Assembly: GCA_033002965.1 (NCBI GenBank)
Contig: JAURVB010013845.1
Coordinates: 1-64,000, forward strand
Length of the DNA: 64,000 bases
Direction of reading: 5' to 3'
Source of the DNA: Piper betle
Taxonomy: Eukaryota > Streptophyta > Magnoliopsida > Piperales > Piperaceae
Part shown: positions 23,131-34,886 of the stretch, piece after piece
How the letters are laid out: every line of letters begins with the position of its first letter
Position numbering within the stretch: position 1 is the stretch's first letter
Program-made: the position numbers and the translations under genes
Notes under the pieces: model-generated
Told to the model about the DNA's origin: nothing
The model's database searches: none
The model's input: the letters and a program-made list of their open reading frames with translations, nothing else

Positions 23131-23196
<66 letters not shown>
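23131..23196. repeat. (TA)33 microsatellite
   Basis: Uninterrupted 66-base TA run, immediately right of the TIR element and 47 bases left of the LARD-like element. Confidence 0.95.
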
Positions 23197-23198
<2 letters not shown>

Positions 23199-23242
23199 TT
23201 TTTATATAAATTGTAAAAAATAAAATTTTAGAATAAATAAAT

Positions 23243-26200
23243 TGTAACACCCCAAATCCGGTTCACGCTCGTGAACCGAACCGGCATGTTACAGGCCCCG
23301 GTTAGGTCGGCTAACGCGAACCTAACTCGTGCGGATCCAATCTCGGCGTCTTAAGATGAAGATACGTTCTGTCATGAATGAATGCATGCACAAAATCCTA
23401 ACATGGTACTACATGAATGACATACAAATTAAATTTCACACCATCACAATTACGAGCAAAATCGATGAAAATTCTGAAGTAAAACTGACAGAGTCTCCCC
23501 TAAAAGTGCAATTATGGGCCCACCCTGTCAAAATAATATATATGTATAAATATATACACATGCATCCATGATTTCATTCACACAAAATCTAATATATTAG
23601 GAATTCATTCTGAAGCTGGGGTTTCCACCCACTACGCTTCCGCTGCGCATCTCTGATCATGTTCACATTCTATCGTGTCTTAACATTTAATCATGTCACA
23701 TCATCGTGTCTCAAACATTTAATCATATCTTAGCATTTCACAACATTCACAATATAATAGCATCATAAATAAAATATTAAACACTCAATCAACATGACAT
23801 GTGTGCAAGCGACTACAGTGCTCCTCCGTCCAAGCTGGCTCATCCATCTCGTGCTTATCACCTACATATAGTATAAGAAAAACGTCAGTAACAAGCGTTA
23901 CTGGTCCGGAAAATAAAATAACTATAACAAACTGGCTATGAGAGCAAACTCTCATCTGAAAGAAAACCATATACTTCCTCAAGAACACTCTGAAGGGCAC
24001 TACTGAGGAGCCACTGGGCTGCAGACCCGGTAGCATCCCGAACTTACTGCTCTGCTGCTGGTACTGTGCTACTCTCAGCACTTCTTTTTCAGTACTTCTC
24101 ATGAAACTTTATCCTAAGCCCTCTCCGAACCTCCATATCTCTCCTGGCCTTGAGCACGAAGGCCGAGTACTCTCAGGCAGTCGCCTTTAGTACCCTTTGA
24201 ACCACAAGTCCGGACATGCGCTGTACTAAACAGTACCCGTAAACCTCCACGTTCTCCGGGTGTGAGGAACTCAAACGCGGAGTTGTCAGGATCCCTCGGG
24301 AATGGAACAGTCCGCTGGCACTAATCCAGAGCCCGCTTTGACTGTCACGGCATCCTCTGCATGGTACGTGCAGTCGGTTTCTCCATCTCTCGTCTCACTG
24401 AAAACTCGATAAAACTATATATATAGGCCTGGGAAGGGATTCATATAATAGGCCCGAAGGCAACTTGTGGTGGATCTTGTTTTCGAAATCATCCTCGAGG
24501 GATCTCATCCTCGAGGGGTTATTAATCCGGAAATATTCGATTAAATGGCCCGAGTTAAGTGGGATCCAATAAAACGCCACTTAACCCGCCCTGCAATAAT
24601 AAAATAAACATACAATGGAAGAGCGTAAAACAAGACGAGTCCTAAACGGACCTGGTAGAAGCTCCAAGCGTGTCATCGCGCCTAGGCGGCGAGCTCCTAC
24701 TCCGTACCTACACATCAAAACTAAATACTAACGCCCGCTAACTAAATGATGCATCAAACTCAATAACATCAAAATCACAATGCAAGCATCCATCAACATA
24801 ACAATCAGAAAATCATAAAAATTAATTAATCCTAACTCATCCTATTCATACTAATTTTATTACGTTTTTCTAACTTCTGTCGTGATCCATTATCATGATC
24901 CAACTCGATCTATCTCATTAGATCACCTACATTCATCCATTCAAATCATGCATGTAACTTATCATTTTATCCCTAATTAGTCATTAATCACATCATGCGA
25001 CTCATCGTTTCATCCATAATTAAGTATTAATCATATCAATAAACCAACCCTAGCATGCTGTACTAACAATCATCATCCATCTTAAATAAATCACTCGGAG
25101 GTAATTATACCTCACGTCGTCGGCAATCGGCGACGGCTAGGGTTCCGTCGCGCATCTCGGAGCTCAAATTCGGCGCTCATCGGCGTCCGAAGCTCGATCG
25201 GGCTCCACTGGGTGAGCCCCGCGGAAGATCCGGTGAATTCCAGCGAATTCCAGAAATTCCGATTTTCCGGCGGTTTTCCGACAGCTACTGGCGGTTTTCC
25301 GGCGACTTCCGGTGGTTTTCCGGCGACAATCGCCGGCGGCGTCTACTAGCTCGGAAAGGGGTCGTGTTGGGTACCCTCGGAACCGGCTCGGCGAGCCCGA
25401 CTCATCTATGACGTCAGCGTGGCCAATGGAGGCGGCGGCTCGCCGGAAAACGGCAAAACAGAGGCCGGCCGTGGTGGTTGCTAGATCCGGCCGGCCACGG
25501 CGGCGACGGCCTCCGCTCCGGTCGGGGAAGGCAGCTGAGGGGTCGAGGACGTCGAGCCGACCACCTGATCGTGGTGGCGACGGTCGGCGGCGGCGCGATC
25601 GGCGACGCGACCAAGACCTTGCCGCGGCGCTACGCACGGCGATTCCGGCGTCACGGCGGCCCGATTGGGGCCGGACTTGGTCGGGGCAGCATGGCGACGG
25701 CGTCGCCGAGCTGGGCGGCGTCGGTCGACGGCCGGGCGGCGCCGACAGCGGCGGCGGTGGCGCGCGAACAGGGGCGGCGCGGCACGTTTTGGGGAAGAAA
25801 AGGTCGGGGAAGAGGAAGAAAAGGCTGGTGGCAGTTTCGTAAATAATACTTGACTCGTCTCCGGCTCGAGTCAAGTATAATAACTAAGTCGTATTAAATC
25901 CTAAAAAAATTCATAAAAATCGGGAAAAATCCCGTAAAATCAAACAACACACAAAAAATCATAATGATATGTTCTAGAACTATCAACCCACCCAGACTGC
26001 CCGAACGCGTCCTAACGCGGTAAACGGCCTAATACTAATTTTACGATCCATTATATATAAAAATAATAAAAAATTACTGGCATACTCTCATATATCTGAT
26101 AACTCATTCTGTTCTGCTGTGTTCATGACGTTATCATCATATACTTGGGTACGCATGACCCTCATAGCTCATACACGCGACTGGCATTGGCTCGGTACAC

Positions 26201-26288
26201 GTGTCCTGAAACTGACTCAACTCGAAAAATAACGGTCGACCCGACCGGTTCTGAATATAAAACCCTAACTCGAATCGTGGGTTTTACA
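23243..26288 (-). repeat. 3' LTR of the LARD-like element (LTR1)
   Basis: TG...CA ends. It is nearly identical to LTR2 over 23890-25340 and 25540-26288 but clearly different at 23640-23890 and 25340-25500. It contains a GC-rich block (25160-25850) with open frames on both strands, of which the longest, 25874-25164 (-), is 236 codons. I treat these as consequences of GC-rich, stop-poor sequence, not as a demonstrated gene. Confidence 0.95.
24415..24426 (-). promoter_or_regulatory. Candidate LTR TATA box (LTR1)
   Basis: 'ctatatatatag' is conserved at the same LTR position in LTR2 (31002-31013), in both solo LTRs and as a relic elsewhere. In the element's orientation it would separate a ~1.9 kb U3 from R/U5. 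Inferred from position and sequence only. Confidence 0.4.
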
Positions 26289-26326
26289 ACCTTCCCTCCT
26301 TATAAAAATTTCGTCCTCGAAATTTT
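26289..26326 (-). promoter_or_regulatory. Polypurine tract and conserved pre-LTR motif
   Basis: The minus-strand reading is AAAATTTCGAGGACGAA...AAGGAGGGAAGGT directly against the 3' LTR. The 'TTCGAGGACGAAATTT' type motif is common shortly before the 3' LTR of plant Ty3/gypsy elements, and the TRIM at 13356 has a related version. Confidence 0.8.
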
Positions 26327-28539
26327 AACTCAAGGAGGTTCTGCTGAAACTAGTTCCTGGAAGCTAGGATACATATCAGTCGTATCCTCTACTGGTTCAA
26401 CAATCTTATACATCCTCACTGACTGTAGTGGTGCCGACGTGGCGAGTCATGCTAGTGATGCTGACCATCTCAACCATTCTGGATTCTATACTTCTTGTGT
26501 CTGTTCTGACATTACCATCATCATGCTCTTCTGTTTTGATCCCTACTACTAACTCGGCGGAAAAACCTAGATCACCCCTAAGGGCCTACTGGGTTGGGCA
26601 AGCAAATACTCCAGAGTATCGCAAGGTTCTAATCTGGGCTATGTCTAGAAAACTACGCCGAGGGTAAGACCTACCTGCTAACATCTACCCATGTCCCTCT
26701 AATCCTCATCTGTGAACAGTCACCTACATGTACTCGCAGGAACTCTACTCTAGGTCCTACAGTCACCTCAAGGCTTGCTATGAGTCTCCTGCTAAGTACG
26801 GTGGATACCCTAATGAGCTGTATGGCTCACTGTCGCCAGTCTAGGTCCAACTCTCAGGTGTCCCTATACAAGGAACTGGATCGCTCACTTGGTCCTAGTT
26901 GACTCGGTCCTGAGTCATGTATCTCACTCTGTTCTATAAGAGAACAAGGATAGCTGCTATAACTCTAATGTATACTATGGCTTCGGTGGCTATCTATGCA
27001 ACCACTAAGTAGAACTCTGTGACGGGATGCTCGCGGGAACACCTGTACATGCACAGCGTGTCTCAAGGAGTATGATAACATACTCTGTATGGGACTGTGG
27101 AGTCTACATCTGGTCTGTGGCATGTGCTCTGTGCTATGTGCTCTGGTCAATGTATACTCATCTCAATCTTCTGGATAAACTGATGGTAGAACTGATACAA
27201 GGGTGAGTGGGGATCCTCAAGTGAAAACTCTACTATGTCTGACATCTCTAGGTTATAGAAAGGGAGGCTGAATCTCATGGAAATCTAATCACACTGCTCA
27301 AGAACTCTCAATGGAGACATCTCATCCTCACATGTAATATCTGATGCTAGGTAAACGGGGATCCTGGGACCTGTGGGTTATGGGCCCACACGCTTCTGCT
27401 GCACAACTCTTATCTATGGTAAGGTTAAGGTCTCATGCAAATAGTAGGGGAGATAAAATCCCTATGTAACATATTGGGTGGCCAAAACCTTGGTAGGTCT
27501 ATGGACTTGTCTCTAAGATCACCACAATTCACTATGCCACAGGTGATCAAGCTGTGGAATAGTCAATCAATGACGAATCTCAAAAACGGCTCCTAATTGG
27601 CTCTAGTTTAATCAGCTAACAGTAGGCACGTGTTTCTCGATACCGTACTAGTCACGCACTTCTAAACGGGCGGGGCTCAAACGACCCAAAGAACCACTGT
27701 CTCCCCTCAAGTCTACGGGGACTTATAGTGAGGTTTGACGCATGTCTCGACCGCTCTTCAGTGGTGTGTGACCTGCCGTCCCGTACCGATTTGTAGTACT
27801 AATCTCAACTCACATGACTACTACCGCTGTGGTAGACTCTCAAGCAAGGCTATAAATAAAGATGAGCATACACTGATATACTCCATCTGGTCCACTCTCA
27901 TGTTGGGGTGAAATCCTCCTCGGAAGATCGATCTGCAAACATCTACCTATACTGTAAACCCTAATCAGTACCATAGAGGTACCTCTATACTCGGGCAAGG
28001 CTCAATCCTATGGTTCAAGGTGAGAACCTAATCGTGCTGGCGAAACACAAGGAAATCAATCTCTCTCTGAAAGACCCTTCCTCACTAACCCTCTATCTAT
28101 GCCCAACACTCTAATACAAGCCTAACCCCTATCGCATACTAGCCCATCGCTACATGGGTAAAATTACATATGTCTATGTACCAACCATCTGATCTATGTA
28201 TGCTGGCTGTGACCCATGGATGCACGATCATGCAGTCTACACAATCTGATCATTGTGACCATCTCATCTGGAGGTCACTCTGTCATGTTCCCTGACTCTG
28301 TCCATACGCATCTCTATGAGACTGTAACTAACCGTGTCTGATGGGGTTATCTTGCAATATACCTCTGACCCAAGGGTGTCAAGTCAAAATAATAATTGCA
28401 AGAGAGCTGTATAGTCAAATCCTATGCTATCTCATCCAAATAACTCCACTTTTCCTAACTCTTCTCTGTTCTGCTAATTTCCATTGTAGCTATATCTTGT
28501 TCCTATTAAGATCTAACTAATCTAATCGGTCGGCGGATG
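26327..28539 (-). mobile_element. Non-coding interior of the LARD-like element, part 1
   Basis: Moderate GC with no reading frame longer than about 135 codons and no retroelement protein motif on either strand. Confidence 0.7.
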
Positions 28540-28544
28540 AACAA

Positions 28545-28806
28545 TACACGGACGGCGGTAGTGCGTCTGCGGTCAGTGGTAGTGAACCTCGGACGGCGGT
28601 GGTGCGCCTCGGGCAGTGGTTGTGCAACTCGGTCGGCGGTTGTGCAACTCGGTCGGCGGTTGTGCACCTCGGTCGGCGGTTGTGCACCTCGGTCGATGGT
28701 TGTGCACTCGGTCGGTGGTTGTGCGTTCGGTCGGCGGTTGTGCAACTCGGTCGGCGGTTGTGCACCTCGGTCGGCGGTTGTGCACTCGGTCGGCGGTTGT
28801 GCACTA
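28545..28806. repeat. ~20-base minisatellite inside the LARD-like element
   Basis: About 13 imperfect units of the type 'cggtcggcggttgtgcaact', with 19- and 20-base variants ('..gcacctc', '..gcactc', '..gcgttc'). Both strands are open in several frames, giving repetitive peptides that are artefacts of the array. It lies about 1.0-1.3 kb downstream of the PBS in the element's orientation. Confidence 0.92.
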
Positions 28807-29820
28807 CCTAGATGCCGAAAAATCTAATCCTACTCACATGCATCGTAAATCTACTACTATCTCTGCCATATCTTGGCTGCTATTAACTCGGTTCAGGTTG
28901 TCCAATCATGCGTGTCTGATCCAGAGGGGCTTGGATCATGATGCTGACACATATGATGGTCAACCTATGCTAAACCCCACTCTGATCTCCTGAAATTTAG
29001 AGTGGCTGCTTCTATTAGTGTTAACTAGTCCTCACACAACAATCATTGGTCTGGCACCTTATCTCTGGTAGAATCTGGTCAAATAACTAATCTCACAGGC
29101 AATGGTAGTCCTGATCTTTTCCTTGTCATATCAAGACCTATGTCGGGCAAAAGGAAGTCAAAACTTCTGCCCATAGGTCATAAAGTAGTGGAAGAGGAGG
29201 ATGCGGTGAAGTGCTAATCAGACTGTCGATCCACCGCACTACTCATCCTCATTCATCACTATCTCCTAGAAGTGGCTCATCTCATGTGCCAACTAACTTG
29301 CTAAATCTCTATATTTTAAGCTCCTTATTATTACCCCTTTTCTTTTTAACTCATTCCTATCATGTACACCAAGTCCCATGGAAACAGGACTAATGTGGTG
29401 ACATGCAAGACACTAACATCTGGTCAATCATCTAATTCACTTATGCGATGGACAGAATTAGTGGGTCTCTAAGCCCATCATGACAAGCCTGTCAAATTCC
29501 TGCTGACATCTACTGACATCCGAATATGGTATAAGATGAGAACCTTATACCCTTTCTACCTCTACCAGCATTACAACATGCTCTGCTCACATCTAACTTA
29601 CCAACAATTTGATATCATCCCATAAAATGACCTGTCAACTCAACTAAGGTCAGTTCCACATAATTCTGATCAAGTCTCGAATACACTGCTATCTAAACAA
29701 CTTATGAAGAAAATCTGCAAGTAAAGAAAATATACGAAAACATACCTGCCAGCTGGACTCGGAGCAGTCTTTGCACACACATCACCTATAAAAGTATCAT
29801 ACATCTTAATCGGCCGAGAG
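28807..29820 (-). mobile_element. Non-coding interior of the LARD-like element, PBS-proximal part
   Basis: No coding motif. 'gactaatgtggtgacatgca' (29391-29410) and nearby words recur in the old fragment at 1910-2387, so this leader-like segment is conserved between copies. Confidence 0.7.
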
Positions 29821-29835
29821 TGGCTCTGATACCAA
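29821..29835 (-). promoter_or_regulatory. Primer-binding site of the LARD-like element
   Basis: Reverse complement TTGGTATCAGAGCCA, the classic plant initiator-Met tRNA-complementary PBS, three bases from the LTR edge. Confidence 0.92.
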
Positions 29836-29838
29836 TCT

Positions 29839-32800
29839 TGTAACACCCCAAATCCGGTTCACGCTCGTGAACCGAACCGGCATGTTACAGGCCCCGGTTA
29901 GGTCGGCTAATGCGAACCTAACTCGTGCGGATCCAATCTCGGCGTCTTAAGATGAAGATACGTTCTGTCATGAATGAATGCATGCACAAAATCCTAACAT
30001 GGTACTACATGAATGACATACAAATTAAATTTCACACCATCACAATTACGAGCAAAATCGATGAAAATTCTGAAATAAAACTAGACAGGGTTTCCCCTAA
30101 AAGTGCAATTATGGGCCCACCCTGTCAAAATAATATATATGTATAAATATATACACATGCATCCATGATTTCATTCACACAAAATCTAATATATTAGGAA
30201 TTCATTCTGAAGCTGGGGTTTCAACCCACTACGCTTCCGCTGCGCATCTCTGATCATATCTTTGCATTCTATTATCGTGTCTTAACATTTCATTCATATC
30301 ATATCATCATGCTCAAACATTTACTCATATCATTCACAATATAATAACATAATAACACAAAATTAAACATTCAGAAATCTAACATGTGTGTGTACAAGAC
30401 CTCATTGCTCCTCCGTCCAAGCTGGCTCCTCCAACTCGTGATTATTACCTACATATAGTATAAGAAACACGTCAGTAACAAGTGTTACTGGTCCGGAAAA
30501 TAAAATAACTATAACAAACTGGCTATGAGAGCAAACTCTCATCTGAAAGAAAACCATATACTTCCTCAAGAACACTCTGAAGGGCACTACTGAGGAGCCA
30601 CTGGGCTGCAGACCCGGTAGCATCCCGAACTTACTGCTCTGCTGCTGGTACTGTGCTACTCTCAGCACTTCTTTTTCAGTACTTCTCATGAAACTTTATC
30701 CTAAGCCCTCTCCGAACCTCCATATCTCTCCTGGCCTTGAGCACGAAGGCCGAGTACTCTCAGGCAGTCGCCTTTAGTACCCTTTGAACCACAAGTCCGG
30801 ACATGCGCTGTACTAAACAGTACCCGTAAACCTCCACGTTCTCCGGGTGTGAGGAACTCAAACGCGGAGTTGTCAGGATCCCTCGGGAATGGAACAGTCC
30901 GCTGGCACTAATCCAGAGCCCGCTTTGACTGTCACGGCATCCTCTGCATGGTACGTGCAGTCGGTTTCTCCATCTCTCGTCTCACTGAAAACTCGATAAA
31001 ACTATATATATAGGCCTGGGAAGGGATTCATATAATAGGCCCGAAGGCAACTTGTGGTGGATCTTGTTTTCGAAATCATCCTCGAGGGATCTCATCCTCG
31101 AGGGGTTATTAATCCGGAAATATTCGATTAAATGGCCCGAGTTAAGTGGGATCCAATAAAACGCCACTTAACCCGCCCTGCAATAATAAAATAAACATAC
31201 AATGGAAGAGCGTAAAACAAGACGAGTCCTAAACGGACCTGGTAGAAGCTCCAAGCGTGTCATCGCGCCTAGGCGGCGAGCTCCTACTCCGTACCTACAC
31301 ATCAAAACTAAATACTAACGCCCGCTAACTAAATGATGCATCAAACTCAATAACATCAAAATCACAATGCAAGCATCCATCAACATAACAATCAGAAAAT
31401 CATAAAAATTAATTAATCCTAACTCATCCTATTCATACTAATTTTATTACGTTTTTCTAACTTCTGTCGTGATCCATTATCATGATCCAACTCGATCTAT
31501 CTCATTAGATCACCTACATTCATCCATTCAAATCATGCATGTAACTTATCATTTTATCCCTAATTAGTCATTAATCACATCATGCGACTCATCGTTTCAT
31601 CCATAATTAAGTATTAATCATATCAATAAACCAACCCTAGCATGCTGTACTAACAATCATCATCCATCTTAAATAAATCACTCGGAGGTAATTATACCTC
31701 ACGTCGTCGGCAATCGGCGACGGCTAGGGTTCCGTCGCGCATCTCGGAGCTCAAATTCGGCGCTCATCGGCGTCCGAAGCTCGATCGGGCTCCACTGGGT
31801 GAGCCCCGCGGAAGATCCGGTGAATTCCAGCGAATTCCAGAAATTCCGATTTTCCGGCGGTTTTCCGACAGCTACTGGCGGTTTTCCGGCGACTTCCGGT
31901 GGTTTTCCGGCGACAATCGCCGGCGGCGTCTACTAGTCTGGATAGGGGTCATATAGGGTACCCTCGGAACCGGCTCGGCGAGCCCGACTCATCTATGACC
32001 TCAGTGTGGCCAATGGAGGCGGCGGCTCGCCGGAAAACGGCTAAAACAGAGCCGGCGGCGGTGGGTCGCTAGATCCGGCCGGCCACGGTGGCGACGGCCT
32101 CCGTTCCAGTCGGGGAAGGCAGCTGAGGGGTCGAGGACGTCGAGCCGACCACCTGATCGTGGTGGCGACGGTCGGCGGCGGCGCGATCGGCGACGCGACC
32201 AAGACCTTGCCGCGGCGCTACGCACGGCGATTCCGGCGTCACGGCGGCCCGATTGGGGCCGGACTTGGTCGGGGCAGCATGGCGACGGCGTCGCCGAGCT
32301 GGGCGGCGTCGGTCGACGGCCGGGCGGCGCCGACAGCGGCGGCGGTGGCGCGCGAACAGGGGCGGCGCGGCACGTTTTGGGGAAGAAAAGGTCGGGGAAG
32401 AGGAAGAAAAGGCTGGTGGCAGTTTCGTAAATAATACTTGACTCGTCTCCGGCTCGAGTCAAGTATAATAACTAAGTCGTATTAAATCCTAAAAAAATTC
32501 ATAAAAATCGGGAAAAATCCCGTAAAATCAAACAACACACAAAAAATCATAATGATATGTTCTAGAACTATCAACCCACCCAGACTGCCCGAACGCGTCC
32601 TAACGCGGTAAACGGCCTAATACTAATTTTACGATCCATTATATATAAAAATAATAAAAAATTACTGGCATACTCTCATATATCTGATAACTCATTCTGT
32701 TCTGCTGTGTTCATGACGTTATCATCATATACTTGGGTACGCATGACCCTCATAGCTCATACACGCGACTGGCATTGGCTCGGTACACGTGTCCTGAAAC

Positions 32801-32876
32801 TGACTCAACTCGAAAAATAACGGTCGACCCGACCGGTTCTGAATATAAAACCCTAACTCGAATCGTGGGTTTTACA
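29839..32876 (-). repeat. 5' LTR of the LARD-like element (LTR2)
   Basis: Partner of LTR1 with the same ends. It carries the same TATA candidate and GC-rich block, in which the long minus-strand frame is broken after about 150 codons by indels relative to LTR1. Confidence 0.95.
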
Positions 32877-32881
32877 TAAAT

Positions 32882-34034
32882 GATAACGACTGGTTGATGT
32901 CAATGATTTTTGGCCTTATTTGTGCTTTATTTTAATTGGTGTAACGATTCAGACCAATTAATAAAAATTAATAAGCTTAATTATTTCTTTAAAACTAGTT
33001 AACTAAGTTGAATATTATGAGCACCATCTCTATTGTTGAATTGAATCTTAATTGATTAAATGCGAGATTAATTTAGGGATATTACAATCTACCCAATTGA
33101 CTTGCAATATAGCCCACATCCAATTTGGATCCAACATTTGGCCTATGGCTGGCGGCTTAGCCCACGTCGAATTCAGGCAACTATATAATATAGATCGCCA
33201 TGATACTACTTATAATAACATACCTCAAAGTGCTATAAATTGATAGAATTAGTCACTTTTTCAAAAATAGTTAATTAAGCTAAAGATTATAAGCAATATT
33301 TGCACAAATATACTCACCCTAATAAGTGTTAGATGATGGATTGATTAAAGAATATCATAATTAATCTCTGTAAAATCTATGAACAAACATAAGAAATTAA
33401 TTTTGTTTATGGGGGCCCAATTTTGAATTCCGTTAGTCCTTTGTGGCTCTTTATTTTATTAATTAATGCACGAGTGTGTAAGTTTGTATTTTGAACAGTC
33501 CTTTGTTACACTAAATTTAAAAAGTTAAATATATAAACAAGATATATTATATGAATATAAACCCACTAACATGAACTGCGGAAACCCACTGACATGAACC
33601 GTAAAAAGCTCACTTATAATACACAATATAATGAGAAAAATCCACTTCATAAAGATGATAAATAATCCACTTACAATAAAACGGAAACCAAACTACAACT
33701 CAGGTTACAGACTTGAGCAACTCATTTAGAGAATGAATTGTTTGGGGTCAACGGTTTCTTTGAAAAAGAGAGAAACTGAAACCATGTCTCTTAAATGAAT
33801 TAATTTATCAAGTTCTCTTACGTGGGTTTTCTTTCTTGATAAATTAGTGTTTCTGTGTCTTATCAGTTGGTTTCTACTATTTTATGGTGTTTTGTAAGTT
33901 GATTTCTCCCGTTCATGTAAAGTGGATTTTTTTGTCTAACTAACCTTACCTTTAATTCTTATTTGTGTTTTAAAATTTCCAAAATTGGTGTAAGAAAGAA
34001 CCCATACAGCGTTCCAAAGATGGGATTTGACACA
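32882..34034. other. AT-rich non-coding DNA
   Basis: No gene recognised. A block near 32940-33000 ('ttaataagcttaattatttctttaaa') resembles sequence at 63740-63775, suggesting another low-copy repeat. Confidence 0.45.
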
Positions 34035-34042
34035 CTTGATGC

Positions 34043-34554
34043 TAGGGCTGGGTTGGAGTCTGATTTAGCTTGAAAGCTTTTGTGACTTTACTTGACTTGA
34101 ACTCGAAAAATTTTAAGATTGATTTGAAATATAATTTTAATAAAATTGACTCAACTCAATTACAATATAGTCATTTTAGAGTTATATTAAACTCAATTTA
34201 AATTAGCTTAAATCAACTCAATGTTCAATATAAACCCTTATAATTTTTTTCTTTAACAATACATGGATAATATAATATTAAAAATAATAATTTGGTATAA
34301 AATTAATTAAAACAAAGCAATCTAATAATTATTATATAATTATCAATTAAATCAAAGCAGAATGTATTTTTACAAAAAAATTTAAAAATTTGTATTGTAG
34401 AGAATAAGCTAGATTTTCAAATGTACGATGATGAAACTCGAACAAGGCCAATGCTAGACTCAAACTCAAAAAACTCGAAACATGATTCGTTTATTAAATG
34501 AGTTGAGTTCAAGTAGGACAAAACTTAATTGGATTCGGTTCATGCCCAACCCTA
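34043..34554 (+). mobile_element. hAT-type MITE, copy 2, with 8 bp target duplication
   Basis: Terminal inverted repeats 'tagggctgggttgg' and '..catgcccaacccta' bound 512 bases. The flanks 'cttgatgc' (34035-34042) and 'cttgacgc' (34555-34562) form an 8 bp target duplication with one mismatch. The 8 bp duplication and TAGGG-type ends fit hAT elements. Non-coding, so non-autonomous. The inverted copy is at 5901-6455. Confidence 0.85.
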
Positions 34555-34562
34555 CTTGACGC

Positions 34563-34886
34563 AATATATTAACTAGGCAATAAATAACTGAGATATATTA
34601 TTCAAAAGCAAGTTTTATCATATTAAAATTAATTTCTATCATTTGTGGAGAGGGCTAGTAAAATTTATGTGGACCAATCAAAATAAAGCACAATTTGAAT
34701 AAAACAATTGAGGTAGGTAAAAATTATTTATGATTTTGATGAAGAAGTTGTGTGTGCTTAAATAGAACTTTTAGTTTTATTAAGTATTTGTTAAAAAATA
34801 AATAGGTGTAGAGCTATATATTTATCTAATTAAGGAATTAGATTTACTGTAATAAATGCTCCAACAAGTTTATTGTAGCATTTTTT
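34563..34886. other. AT-rich spacer
   Basis: Nothing recognisable between the MITE and the hairpin array. Confidence 0.5.

Larger units (their letters stand above)
23243..32876 (-). mobile_element. Complete LARD-like non-autonomous LTR retrotransposon, 9.6 kb
   Basis: Two LTRs (23243-26288, 3046 bp; 29839-32876, 3038 bp) start TGTAACACCCC and end GGGTTTTACA. The 5 bp target duplication is 'taaat' (23238-23242 and 32877-32881). The PBS 'tggctctgataccaa' (29821-29835) is on the minus strand. A PPT (complement of 'accttccctcctt', 26289-26301) and the nearby 'ttcgtcctcgaaatttt' motif lie at the other end, so the element reads right to left. The 3550-base internal region holds no gag, protease, RT, RNase H or integrase. 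Large LTRs with a multi-kb non-coding interior match the LARD definition. Mobilisation must come from an autonomous partner. Confidence 0.95.

Noticed and set aside
25164..25874. 236-codon minus-strand open frame in LTR1 as a gene
   Set aside because: It lies in a GC-rich, stop-poor block that is open on both strands, has Pro/Arg/Ser-rich composition without any domain, and is broken by indels in the partner LTR and both solo LTRs.
28506..28993. Overlapping open frames on both strands over the minisatellite
   Set aside because: The peptides are repeats of one 6-7 residue pattern produced by the 20-base array; no homology or start context supports translation.
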